Source: Syngnathus acus
Taxonomy: Eukaryota; Chordata; Actinopteri; Syngnathiformes; Syngnathidae
Direction of reading: 5' to 3'
DNA: 64,000 bases
NCBI RefSeq assembly: GCF_901709675.1
Contig: NC_051105.1
Span: 6,563,104-6,627,103, forward strand
Shown here: in pieces, positions 34,756-63,891 of the stretch
Layout of the letters: the number at the start of each line of letters is the position of its first letter
Numbering within the stretch: position 1 is the stretch's first letter
Position numbers and translations under genes: made by a program
The notes under the pieces: model-generated
What the model was told of the DNA's origin: nothing
The model's input: only the letters and a program-made list of their open reading frames with translations
Databases searched by the model: none

Positions 34756-34912
34756 TTCCTCTTTGACGTTCTCTGTCATAACAGCTTTCTTAAAAACAAA
34801 ACAAAGACACATTTTCCAACATGAATGACTTATAAGACATATTTTATGTCACTTTGATACTGAAGTTTCCAACTTGTCACTCGAACCTATTTTTGTTTGT
34901 CTCAAGTTTACA

Positions 34913-34926
34913 GTTTCCATGGTAAC
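34913..34926 (+). promoter_or_regulatory. RFX X-box upstream of cfap91
   Basis: GTTTCCATGGTAAC is a near-palindromic X-box (GTNNCC-AT-RGYAAC) about 305 bp upstream of the cfap91 ATG. RFX factors activate motile-cilia genes through such sites, which fits the product. Confidence 0.65.
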
Positions 34927-35101
34927 ACAGCGAGGATACGAAACACGTTGCTAGCCATCTTAGGATACACCGTGCACTCTTTTTCTTACACGACAAAGTA
35001 AGGCAGCCATGCGTCAAAAAAATAGTTCTACATCATAGAACAACACATTCAAATATTTACATGCAGTATGCTCGTCTAAATATACATTTTGTCAACGCTG
35101 A

Positions 35102-35109
35102 TGACGTCA
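35102..35109. promoter_or_regulatory. Full cAMP response element upstream of cfap91
   Basis: The palindrome TGACGTCA lies about 123 bp upstream of the cfap91 ATG. CREB/CREM sites are frequent at promoters active in male germ cells, where axonemal genes are strongly expressed; use here is inferred. Confidence 0.5.
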
Positions 35110-35231
35110 TAGAGAACGCATACAAGAAGCGTCTACTGCTTAATACATTACTTCTCATTGAGACTTCACTAGCTTTATTTCTTCCAGGCACCGGTTGCGA
35201 TTTTTTGTGTGGATAAAAATCAATATTAAAA

Positions 35232-40123
<4,892 letters not shown>

Positions 40124-40448
40124 TCATGTAATTGTAAAGTCACATCAAAAGTAAAGTCAAACATTTTACCCACAAATCATACAATACTCCCCAAATGCTT
40201 TCAGGATGAACATTATAAACTTACTAATCCAAGTATGATGCAATGTATTTAGCTTTAGTTGCCTAACTTTACTTTAACTGTAACCAAATCAAGAAAATGA
40301 GCTGTGGAAAAAAAAAAAAGTCTTGCCGTGACTTACCACATTGTCGTTAGTTTCGTTTTCTGGGTAAATCGCTGTGTTCCACTAGCACCACTTTGTTTGA
40401 GTGCCTTCATAGACAATCAAAATGAGTCATGTTATGTTCAATGTTTGA

Positions 40449-40454
40449 AATAAA
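40449..40454 (+). terminator. cfap91 polyadenylation signal
   Basis: AATAAA about 325 bp past the stop codon. Another candidate (TTTAATAAACAC) lies about 115 bp further on. Confidence 0.5.
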
Positions 40455-40961
40455 AGAGAGTTACAAATGGAGTAAAGTAATACGAGTAGTACAGGATGTG
40501 TACACAGCTGCAACTATAAAATAAAACAATGGACAAAAATGTTTTGCTTCTTTTTTTATTGCTTTAATAAACACTGCAGCAGTTTTTTATGGTCTGAGTG
40601 GACCCTTTTTATTTTGTTTATTCTGTATAGTGTGAAAGGAATAGTTAAAAGTATAATCACCACAAATCAATATAAACAACAACCACCTAACCAACTACAG
40701 ATGTAGTTTTTTTTTTTTTTAATTCTGAGTATTTCATCAATTTATTTAAAAAATGTTACCACTTTTTAAGAATTTTTTTCAAATATACCCTGAAACTTTT
40801 ATTTCCAATTATGTAAGGTTATGTTTCAAATACTGCTTCGTTTTAAACGGTATTGTATAATTTGTGTGTTTAAATGAAAAGTCACACTTAAATTCTAAAC
40901 ATTCAATTAATTGGTTAATGATGTAGGACAATAAATTATTTTCAATATATTCATTGTATTT

Positions 40962-40992
<31 letters not shown>

Positions 40993-41594
40993 GCAGATTT
41001 TGTCAGCAAAATAAGGACAAAAGACAAAGTTTTTTCTTTTCCAGGCTATCCTACTCTTTATTTAATGCAAATTACAGTACCAGGGGAACTATTCCTCAGA
41101 GCACGCAGAGGGAATATTTACAGAGGCGCACATTTAGCATAACTTCACAGAACAAAAGAAAACATGAAATAAAAATGTTCAGTCACAGAGTCATTCAAGT
41201 AGTACTGTTATATGGGATTTTTTTTCAGAGTCTTTTCAACAATTGTCTTTTCTTAAACCCAGTTAGCACATTGTGCTACGTTACTATGGAACACGAGTAT
41301 CTCCGCTTGTTTTGTTTTTTTGGCAAATTTTGTGGTGCTTTTATTGAAGTAGCTATTTAGGAGAGGGGAAGTGGTACTTGTGGAGGGCTGCAAAATGTTT
41401 GTGGGTGCAAAATTACAGCAAGCAGGAGGCGGGAGAGAGGTCGCATGACTCGAACCCTTAGGTGCTACTGAATACTGGACTAACCTTCCCAAATATGTCA
41501 GACATCCAGTAAAAGGAAAACAAGTTGTTACTACCTACGTTTTACAAGGACTACGAGGGCCACAATTAAGAGGGGGGTGGGTGGGGGTCAATTT

Positions 41595-42420
41595 CTGTGA
41601 CAAAAGTCGCAATGTTATGAGAAAATGCTAATAGAAAATAATGAATTAAGTGGCTACAGTTGTAAGCTTATGAAAACAAAGTTGGACTATTGTGAGAATT
41701 AAGTTGTAACGATACAATAATATTGCAGGTTAACAGTTGTAATATTCCGGTGATAGCTGCAATGTTACGGAATTTTAATACTTCATAAAATAAAATATAA
41801 AATAAAATAATGAGAGACTAATGGCGTAATGTAATGTTCAAGAATGAAGTGGTAATGTTATGAGCAAAAGTAGCATTTTTAGAACTTGGGGTATAAGTTA
41901 GTTATAATAATAAGTGATAAGTTAGTTAGAATAGTTAGAATATTAGGACAATAGCTTGTACTGCTACGAAATAAAGCTGTCATCTGACGGTTAACAACAA
42001 TAAATTGCAGCAATATGAGGCTAAAAGTAATAACAAAAAAGAGATAAAAATGGATTATTACAAGAGTTAAGTTGTAATGACACAAGAAAGGCGTTTACAT
42101 GTTACAAAGGGGGCGGGGATCATAATTTACGAGAAGAAGTGATGATACGAGGAAAAAGTGTATTATTACAACTGAAACTGTCAACGTCATTATTGCAATG
42201 TTACAACTTTTAACTTGTAATCACTTTTTTTTAATCTTTCAAGAAAAAGAATATTGCAAGGACAAAGGCGAGATGTTATTACAAAGCATGTGAGATATGA
42301 GATTTAAGGCATAATGATGCATGGAAAAAATGTTTGGAGAAAGTTTAGAATATAAAGTTGCGATGATCAAAACTCACGTCAAAATGTATTTTACAAAAAT
42401 AAAGTTGGGATTTTGGAAGG
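41595..42420. repeat. Degenerate minisatellite of AAGTTGTAATRTTAYGAGAA type
   Basis: Words such as AAGTTGTAAC, TGTAATATTCCGG, GTAATGTTATGAG and AATTAAGTTGTAA recur at irregular spacing. Repeats of this kind are common in fish genomes. The array is highly diverged and therefore old. Confidence 0.6.
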
Positions 42421-44446
42421 GCTTACGAGTACAATCATTTATTTGTTCATGAGAATTACATTTTTTGTTGTCGAATTGCAATAATTGGTCGAATAAGACC
42501 AAGTGTTAATGGTCTAAGTATTTAATTTTTCATGCTTAATTTCTTAATGAAACTTGTACCGAAACCATGACATCATCAAAAGTCATCACTTTTAGCTCAT
42601 GTTTCAATTTGTGATAGGATTTAATTGTCTTTCAAAATATATTTCAACTTTAATCTGGTAAAATTGCAATTTAATTCACACCAATCGCTTCTTTGTAATT
42701 TTCTCATTTTGTATTACTTTCATTTAATACATACACAATACTGCCCTGCATTATTTCAAACAACTTTGGTCATTACTACTTAATCCTCATGTAACATTAA
42801 CATTTTCTCCTGGCAACATTTCAACTTTGCTGCAATTCCATCACTTTCGATTTTTTCTCCCTGTGGCCCTGATACACCGTCATAATACTGTCCTGCATTT
42901 TCATTATATGTACAGTCATTTTTTATTTTTTTTTATTTGAGGTCCTTGTGCAGACTACTGCGTTACTGCCAGCTTGTGCGCGTGTCCCAGATAAATCTAT
43001 ACCACCTACTCAAACAAACACTAAAAGGAAACTATCCTTACTATTAACAGTCAATCAACAATCTGTATATTACAATGAAATGTGTTTTTGTGTGCATGTG
43101 TGGGGGTGAGGGGGGGGTTCAACAGCACCAAAGGGGGGGGGGGGGGGGGGAAGGGGCGAGTCACGATTACTGTAGGGGTGGCGACAAGGCGAAAGTGTAT
43201 GAAAGCAAAGGCACTCCAAACTATAGTTACACTATACATGACTAGTTGTCATTACAAGATCTACTGTACTGTACAGGTCAACATCGGACATATGGCTGGA
43301 TAAAGATCATCGAAAATATCCATCAACTGCTCAACATTTGCCCTGATTCTGCTGTTGGTGTGTTTATTTTCTCTTTTGCTTTTTTTAAACAGTACATGGG
43401 TCTGTCTGCATATGTACATAACACAAAAAGAAAGATGACTTTTGGTGAGGAGCATTTATATTGTATTTACAGTTCGGGCTTTTTTTTTTTCTTTTCTTTC
43501 CTTTTTTGTGTGTTATCAGTTAGAAGATGCTTTGATGGGCTTTGGCAAACGCAAGTAGGAGCCAAGGTGGATGACTTAGTGGTTACAAAGGGCTCCTTGG
43601 AGAAGGGTGGGAAACCTCAGTTTGTCCAATCAGGGGTTAGTTTAGTTTTTCTCGTAGGACGCCATTTTTATATTGGTGCACTTTTAGCCAATCGGCAGCC
43701 ATTTTAGGTTGTCCTATGAAGGGCCATTTTAGGTCAGCTGCAATTTGTTTGGCCAAAAAGGGATCAATTTAGTTTTTCTAATGTCCTCCAAAGGCCACAC
43801 TAAAATAATAAAAATAAAACCATCTGTATGATGGATCATTCGTATACATCATGAGCATTTTTGAGCTACATTTTTCATGCTAGTGAATTTGTATGTCTTA
43901 TTTTTTAAAGCATAGCAACGTGTGCATGGAGAAGGATCCCCCACCCTGATCCACCCACACGTCAATAAAAGATGATGAATGGAAAACGGGGGGGAGGGAT
44001 GCTGGGATTTTAGCACATTTCAGCAAAACTAGGGGGGGGGATTGTTTGTCATCAAACAGCAAATATTGCCGCCTCTAATGATGGATATGAACTCACTCAT
44101 TAACAGACTTCTGAACCGTAGTAGTTAATATACATATATCTATATATACTTTTTATACATAAGGAAAAGTAATATATAAATTGTGTATGTAATGCAATTT
44201 TTTGTATGTATATATTATACAAGCACACAGGACCAGATAAACATGTCACATCTGACGCAAAAAAAATAAAATAAAATAATGGCCCGAGCGGGGTCGAAAA
44301 ATATTTTAAAACAAAGTTGAGTAAAACGGCTTGCTAAGCAGTTTAAAAACAAGCCCTGGCTAAAGGAAAACAAAATTCCCATCTGGATTTGCTTCTTTGC
44401 ACATGCATCCGTGTGTGTGTGTGTCTGTGTGAGGGTGAGTGTTGTT

Positions 44447-44450
<4 letters not shown>

Positions 44451-44524
<74 letters not shown>
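44451..44524. repeat. (TG)n microsatellite
   Basis: A pure TG run of about 37 copies downstream of gsk3b, with smaller TG runs just before it. It may be transcribed as a CA repeat in the gsk3b 3' UTR. Confidence 0.95.
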
Positions 44525-44526
<2 letters not shown>

Positions 44527-45001
44527 TGCACAAGCCTCATGCCTAGACTGCACCCCAGCCAACCCCGGCAGCCCCATCCCCTAACCATTCTCAGGCCATG
44601 CATTATATAGGAGGAAAAGTATTAAGGAGAATTGGGGTGGTGAGGATGCCATTAAATGGAGCAAAGTGTAGGGGGCGGGCAGGGCTGGTTGGGCGTAGCT
44701 TCAGATTCTTATTCTTTTTTTTTTTTTTTTTTTTTTTATAATACATACAATCGTCCTGGAAAACATTAGCAGATGAGCTTTGTGTGCACAATAAAGTGTA
44801 CACACCTGTTTCTCTGTGCCGCCGCCCCGCCCACTGAGAGACGGCCAACAACTGGATGGCAAAGGGGGCTCGGCTCGCCTTGTGGGGGAGCTAAAAGGCA
44901 GATTTTCATTTGCGGTTGTAGCCTGTTGTGCCGACCGGGTCAACAGTGGGGAGGCCGCGGACTGGGGGCTGAGACCGGGTGGGCGGAAGATGACGGCGTG
45001 C

Positions 45002-57358
<12,357 letters not shown>

Positions 57359-58440
57359 GCTGAAGGCGCTCGATGGTGGTTCTCAGAGGACTTGCTTTAG
57401 CCACTGATGTGATCTCTGAAGCTGTTCATCCAAAAAAAACCAGGGCAGGGAACGACAGCAAATCAGTAGCTACGAATGAGTAGCTACAGAGGGTGAAAGA
57501 CAGACAGGAGACCCTCGCCTAATAAACGAAGCCTTTCTGTCCAAATCTCTGCATTATCCCCTTGCTTGGAATCTTTCAGTCAAGGGGGCCCTTTAGAAAG
57601 AAACGTCTCCTCCTAAAATTGTCATGAATTGGGCCTCCTTCGTGGGTGCGTTTCAAAAACAAAATATTCGCTCCGAATCCAGGGTGAGTTTCACAAAGAT
57701 GCTAAACTTAGCATGTAGGCTAAATGCGGCGTTTTGTGGCCCGTCCAGATCCTCTTCATATTCCAATGTGGAGCCTCAGTGAACCGACTGCCATGGCGGC
57801 TCCCTCGCCGTAGCCGACCGAGCCTTGCAGATCGTCCACTGGCAAGCCGTCTAGTTTACCCCCAAAACGTCTAAGGGGTTCGCAAGATGCACCGCCAGAC
57901 AAAATCTTAGCATAAACCGACGTTGATTCCAGGTATGACTTCCAAATAGAACAGTTAGATAATGGAGAGCGACGATACTGGATTTCTTTTTTTATTCCTT
58001 CCCCATAGGTCTCGGGCTCGCCGTCTTTGTCACTACGCACGTTAGCTACGCCGTTTGCGTACAAGCGTTGAGAAACGTGCTGATCTTACGCTCTCAGCGT
58101 AAAACTAAATGGAGAATACGGGAAGCCGTGAACGCGCAATGGCGACTCGGGGGAGGGTGGATTTAACCAATCAGAAAGGGCTATTCTTCCAGTAGTGGGC
58201 GTCAACTGTGAGTTTAGCACACCAATCAGAACGCCGTTCCGAAACACCACATGGCATAATTTGCTTTGCACCGCCCACAGGGCTTCAGAGGCTTCCCTCC
58301 AAAGCCGCCACAGATCTGATGGGCGGAGCCTCAACAGTGATGGATGACTTTTTGGACCAATGAAGATCTGGTATTTAAGTCGCCATTGACAGCCGCCAGC
58401 TGTCACGGGGCAGCAGTAGAATTCAGCACTGTTGCTATGT
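57359..58440. promoter_or_regulatory. gsk3b 5' UTR and CpG-rich promoter region with CCAAT and GC boxes
   Basis: The DNA from about 57.0 to 58.4 kb is richer in CpG than its surroundings. Three CCAAT boxes lie at 58167-58171, 58222-58226 and 58357-58361 (the first two in CCAATCAGA context), with GC boxes at 58271-58276 (CCGCCC) and 58321-58326 (GGGCGG). They fit a TATA-less housekeeping promoter with a 5' UTR of up to about 0.8 kb. A TATTTAAG at about 58372 on the plus strand leaves room for a divergent transcript. Confidence 0.55.
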
Positions 58441-59715
58441 CAGTTCAAGGCTGCTCTTCGGGACAATGAAAAATATAATATATATATATAATATAATATA
58501 ATAAATATCACAAAATGCGTGTCGTTAGGACACTCAACTTACTGGCTATTTATAATTTTTAAAAATTTTAAACTGTCCTAAACTAACTGCACATTCATAA
58601 CTGGACACTACATTAGGTACTTCCTGCAGTTTGCAAAGGCTTAAACTGTAACGCATTCCAAAGAGGGGATTTCTAGAATGTTGGGTGCATTAACGTACCT
58701 GTATGAACAGAACTTTAAATACAACAATAAGCATTATTTTGTTTGTGAGATTGCATTTCTTGATCAGTGTACATGTCATGTACATCTTGTTGGCTAGTTC
58801 CTCAAACTGTGGCCCCAGGGTCGTTTATATACTGAAATTCAGCAAGCACTAGGTGTTTATTCCAAGGAGGCATCTATTTTAAACCAATTCTCTACTGAAT
58901 TGTTTTAAATTGCGGCCAAGTAAGCATATATTTAATCAACTGCAGAAAGTAATGTCTTTATTTGAGGGAGACATCTCCATTATTTGAGAACGAGCTTTTA
59001 TTGAATCACTTAAATTAGAGGCCCGATGGGCATTTACGGAAAAAAACAAGCATTTATTGAAGGAGACACTTATTTCTCTCCTCAGTTGTATCAAATAATC
59101 ACTCTGGGGGAATATATTTACTCACCTGCATAGAATACTAGGAATTAATTGGTTATCGTATTTGACAGAGTATTTGACACAGATGAAATGTTCCCTGCTT
59201 AAAAAAACCCTCGGGAAAGATATGAAGTGATCATTACCGATGGCCGTTATTATTAGCGGTTATTGAAACCTTGACTTTTAAAACCCTGGTAAAACATCAA
59301 ACCAGTAATCGGTTCTATTTATTTTTAGTATAGAAGAGTGATTAAGATGTGGAAATGAATTATTCATGTACACACAAAGTTTGCACTGCTTTATCACATC
59401 TATGTGGGTGTATCCAAGTAGCTGTCTTTTACTCAACCATTCCTCTTTAAGTGTGCCAGTGGCCTTCATATAAAAATTGTTACAGGCTAATCTTGGTTGG
59501 TCTATCCTCCCACACACGAAAGCTGGCAGAGAGCCTTTTGTGTGGTTTGTATCGCCTCTGTTGTACACTACAAAGAGAATTCCTCCCAGTCTGCCCTTCA
59601 GTGCTTCAATATGCAGAATGAATGAAGTTGTGTCCCAGAAATGAGGCAACGGAGTATAAATAATGTGAGATACAGCAGGGACCAAAATAAACCAAAACAA
59701 ACTGACTTCTTTTTA

Positions 59716-59760
<45 letters not shown>

Positions 59761-60307
59761 TTAATAAATATAAGAAATATGAATATGTGTGTGTGTGTAT
59801 ATACTATATGTATATATGTATAATATACATATATACTCATATTTTTATATTTATTAAATATATAAAAAAACAAATGATTACAGTGTAACAAGGCAAAGAG
59901 CAAAGAGGCATAGAAACGCAGTTTGGTTTCTGCCTCCTGGCAGTTTGTACACTTAGTGTTGATCTCTTCATGCAGAGGAGGCTTACGTAAGATCAGCCGA
60001 GTGTTTGAGGGTCACTGGGACTTGTGTTCTTTAGCCCCATGTGAATTAAAAAAAAAAAAAAAAGCCATTTACTCAAGCGGGCAAACTTACTGATTTAGTT
60101 TCATGGGCTTAGTGTTCCAAAACGGAGAAATAGAAACCAAAGCATGTATCAAAACATTTTGTAATCTAGCAAGACACGAGAGCGTCATACATGATTTCAG
60201 GCAAATCTCTGTAAAATGCTGTCAAAAGCATTCAATGAGATTACATTAAATGCAGATGAGCTTCATTACGTCTAATCTTGTGAATTCAGTGAAAAACCTG
60301 CTTGTCT
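58441..60307. other. gsk3b-gpr156 intergenic region and gpr156 3' UTR
   Basis: AT-rich DNA with a (TA)n run (about 59719-59753) and a second TA/TG-rich patch to about 59840. A 140-codon minus-strand open frame at 59278-59700 has no recognisable domain and no splice context, and is not called. Confidence 0.45.
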
Positions 60308-61898
60308 TTACACAAACGTGGGTTTGAGGTCTTCCTTGAACACCACCGGATGTGCAGAGCGGTAGAAGTCGTAACCTTCGTACTCGCTGTCCGAGGAGTC
60401 TGAGGAATCCGAGGACAGCAACGAGCCTCGCTGCAAGCAGGAGTCGCAATAGGGTCGGTGGTAGAAGTGATAGTCTGTGGAGCTGCTTGAGTCCGAATCA
60501 CAATACTCGCGGGGGTCCGCGCTGTTTCTGGGGGCGTGCTCCTGGATGTCGCAGCCCATCCCTATGTCAGATTCATCCACGTCCTCTGGAGAACCCCCAG
60601 GAAGCCTTGATGCCATACTTCCCACTTCTTCATCTTGTAAGTCAAGGTCACAGCTGGGAACCGGGAGGATGGAACTATCTACTATCACTATGGTGCTGTC
60701 CTCCAGGTGTTTCTTTCGATTCTGACAGACATCCCTCATCCGCCTCTTTTCGTGAAGGCACGGTGGCGTATAACTACGTCTGGGCGAGCGGAAGGGCGGT
60801 CGACGTTTCCTCATGGCGTAGGGGGAGATGCTGGGGTAGTGAAAAACTAAAGGACATTTGGGGGAACGCGGTGTCCGCGGAGAGAGGGGTGAAAGTGAGG
60901 AGTCCTCATTAAATTTGCTTTGCGAAGGCCTCTTTGCAGATTTTAGAACAGTTTCCAAGACCGTATCCACACTGAGTTCTTGGAGGATCTCCTGCAACTT
61001 ATCGCTACTAACGAAACCAGCTGGTCTGGCGTTTGGTCCCAAGGGGGATCTTGGCCCATTGCTTAAAGTTTCAACCTCAAAAGGGTTCAAAAGTCTGGGG
61101 GATTGTAAGGCGGTGACAAAGTCAGCCGTCTCCTCTGCTGTCCTATGAAATCCAGAAGACTGGAGTGGGTCCTCTGCTACGGACTCACACGTGTCTGCAT
61201 CCAATCCACCAGAAAAAGGAGATGGGGCAGCAGTGGGAGTTACAGAACACGATAAAGGGGGACGATCATAAAATCCCGAACCACCAGATGACGAGGGAGC
61301 ATCGATGAGACGATGGGAGACAGGTGGCAGGCCTGAGAGTCTGGACTTGACGTCGCTATGAGGTAGAGCTGGAAGTTGACAGGACTCAAGTTCTGTGGTC
61401 TGAGTGGAGGAGGACTGGGGGTTGTCCACCTCTGGCTCCTCTAACATTTGGCTAGCTGACACCAAACGCAGAAGTTTGTCTTTGGCGTTGCTAACCTGCT
61501 CTTGCAAGCTGTCAATCACGGCATTTTTCTAGAAAACATCAAATAATCATGAAGTTAAACCTCAGTGCTTCAACAGTTGCAGCCCAGAGTGGTCACCATT
61601 ACATTTTTTTTTTCTTCTTTTCACAATGCTAAAAATAGCATTTATAATTACTTCCCAGAGTTCAAATAAACCATGTCGCACCTCGTTGAGAAGCTTCTTC
61701 ATGGAGTTGTTCTCCCCGAGAAGAAAGTAGACATCTTCCTGGCTGTAGATTGAAGGCTGACTCTTACTAGGGCTGCTGAAGTACTTGGCCATCTGACTCG
61801 AGTTGTTGTGGTCCTCCTCAAAATGCCTCCACTCGGTCAGCTGCTCATATAGGCGATGAGGAGTAAAAACATATTTCTTGTAATATGAGATATATCCC

Positions 61899-61929
<31 letters not shown>

Positions 61930-63891
61930 ACATTCCAAAACGTATATGGGGTGATGAATCACTTGCACCCCCTAAATACGAATTGAGGCTCTAGCAATGC
62001 GGTTTCCTACCTGGGGCACAAAGAGCATGCAGTTGGTAGCCAGCGTGCAAATGAAAATGGCACCGGCCACCGTGCTGTAGACCACGTTGGGCCAAGACGG
62101 CATCAGGACGGACACCGGGACGGCCACACCGGCACAGAGGGTGACCAAAGTGACGGCGGTGAGGATGGTGGGAGACTGGTTGACTGGAGGGTGGCTGACG
62201 TTGCTGGTCAGGCCGGCCAGATATGTGCCGTAGAGCAGGAGACACCCCTGATGAAGATAAGGTGGGAATTTAGAAAGATGCATTAGGGTCAGTCCAAAAA
62301 AGTAAAATTACAAGGGGGAAAAAGTTAAATGCAGCGAGCCCTTGAATGATTATATTTGAAGAGAGTGGGGACAGAACTTACCTTTTTAACAACAATAATG
62401 ATAACCCACAAATCCGAGTACGCAGAAGAGCAGGAATCGAGCCGAGACAAAGAATAGGAGATTTCCTTCCCCACCATCTACAATGAAGAAAAATAGTGCT
62501 GGTGAGGCAAAACCACACACTAGCATAACAAATAAAGTCCAGAAGCTTTTATTGAAATTCTGATCTTCATCAAGTCAACTGTATCTGACCCACCTTAACG
62601 ACTGCATTGAGCGAGCGTGAACAGCGGATGGGGTCCGAGAGGTTCCAGGCAGTCAGGATCAACAGGTCCACCAGGATCAAGAGAGCCACCATGGCCATTA
62701 GCTGAATGTCTCGGATGATCTGATATGTAAAAGAGTTAGGGCCTTGTGAAAAAGCCTTAAAGTGGATTTAATCCAGGAATTAAATTGTGACAGTAGCAAT
62801 CTCAGAACTAAAGCAGAAAAAAAAAAATAAAATACAACAAGGTCAACATCACGATAATACTGTACCCACCACTCTCTTGTCGGGCGCTCTTTGGGTGAAC
62901 ACTCTGTACAGCCGCCATGTTTTTCCTAAAATGGGTCCAAACACCATGGTGCTGCCGAGACAGAGGGTCCACACTCGAGCCTGTGGGAAGTAATGTAGTC
63001 ATTTTACATGTATTTTTATTACTTTTTTTTCAAATAGAAATGAACTGCAAGCCATCAAAGAGCAAAAAAAGTAAGCTTGCTGACAGGGTGGACAATGACA
63101 GGGTGGACATTTTTGGCTAATCTTAGTACTTACTGAGCATATGGTGCACCTTCAAATAGCGACACGATTGGGTTACCTAGCTGACTGTACTGTTAAACAA
63201 ATATAGGTCAAATGTCTGAAAGGCTTTTACATCACTTGATATTTTACTGACAGAGTGGACATGTTAGGTTTACCCAATTACTTGCATAATGACATAAGAA
63301 TAAATATTCAATATCGGAGATCTCAAATCAATATTCAATTAGCTTTCCATATATGTGAGAGCGACTCACATGTAGTACAGCTCTCGCGTCCATCTGAGGG
63401 TGCGAGTCCACGGCAAACATGAAGCCGCTGCTGTAGGTGAGGACACTTCCAAAGAGACTCAGGACATTTAGGTTAGGACTGGACATCTTTACTATCCTTG
63501 TGAAAAAAGTTTTGATCAACACTGTCAAAGAGAAATGATATGTGTTCCAATAAATGATTGATATTCACGAGTGTTTTGCCACCTGTTGTTTTTGAAGCGC
63601 AGGGTGAAGAGCAGGAAGCAGAAAGCCAGTAGGATGCCACTGGAGAGCAGCGTCCACACTATGGCGCTCAACACCGGGGAGAGCGAGTGTCTCGGGGAAT
63701 CCACGGCCATCTGTGAACATGCGCTCATCAGTATAATGTGTATATACATATATATGGCCCTTGGCTATGATTACCCTACTGAGGCTGCACAGTCCCTGCA
63801 ACATCTCCATGCTCTCCTGCTTGTGAACCCCCGAGTGGCCGAGGCACAGTGGGGAATCACAGTCAAAGCTGCAATTCCACCCAGGCTCCAT
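60308..63891 (-). CDS. gpr156: GPR156, GABA-B-like orphan class C receptor, 9 coding exons, 773 aa
   Basis: Exons in transcript order: 63891-63775, 63710-63583, 63496-63370, 62980-62870, 62719-62594, 62477-62382, 62247-62011, 61840-61682 and 61528-60308. The product has a short extracellular N-terminus (no venus-flytrap domain), seven membrane segments, and a long cytosolic tail beginning with a coiled-coil KNAVIDSLQEQVSNAK at about residue 368. Matches to human GPR156 (814 aa) include KMSSPNLN, VFGPILGKTWRLY, LYGTYLAGLT, PPVNQS and a C-terminal FKEDLKPTFV (human FKDDLKPTLV). The Ser-rich and Cys-containing stretch before the end (RPYCDSCLQRGSLLSSDSSD) is also conserved. GPR156 has been described as constitutively active through Gi and as setting hair-cell orientation downstream of EMX2. 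It lies next to GSK3B in human as well. Intron 7, just past exon 7, holds a C tract and CA run (about 61896-61931). Confidence 0.95.
61896..61931. repeat. C-tract plus (CA)n in gpr156 intron
   Basis: About 20 C residues are followed by a CA run, between exons 7 and 8. Tract lengths in such sequence are often unreliable in assemblies. Confidence 0.9.

Larger units (their letters stand above)
33261..35231. other. cd200r1-cfap91 intergenic region
   Basis: Divergent start codons lie 1.97 kb apart. The left part is AT-rich and has a 92-bp tandem duplication near 33.96-34.14 kb. The right part carries candidate regulatory sites: a ZNF143/THAP11-like motif, an X-box and a CRE (listed). A possible minus-strand exon at 34790-34707 ends in a good donor (CAG followed by GTAAGAAA) and contains a short open frame starting MTENVKEEG, but no following exon was found, so it is not called as a gene. 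Confidence 0.4.
40124..45001. other. cfap91-gsk3b convergent interval, probably mostly gsk3b 3' UTR
   Basis: No coding exon was found on either strand. After the cfap91 3' end near 40.5 kb the rest is compatible with a long gsk3b 3' UTR, as in mammals, ending at a minus-strand AATAAA near 41061-41056. The interval holds a degenerate AAGTTGTAATGTTATGAGAA-type repeat (41.6-42.4 kb), a G tract near 43130-43150, a (TG)n run and a T tract. No nuclear-receptor exon (nr1i2) is present where synteny would place it. Confidence 0.5.

Noticed and set aside
44215-44610. His-Thr and Cys-Val repeat frames
   Set aside because: Produced by the (TG)n microsatellite.
59278-59700. 140-codon minus-strand frame in the gsk3b-gpr156 gap
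   Set aside because: Composition is ordinary AT-rich non-coding DNA. No domain, signal peptide or splice structure was recognised and it matches no neighbour family.
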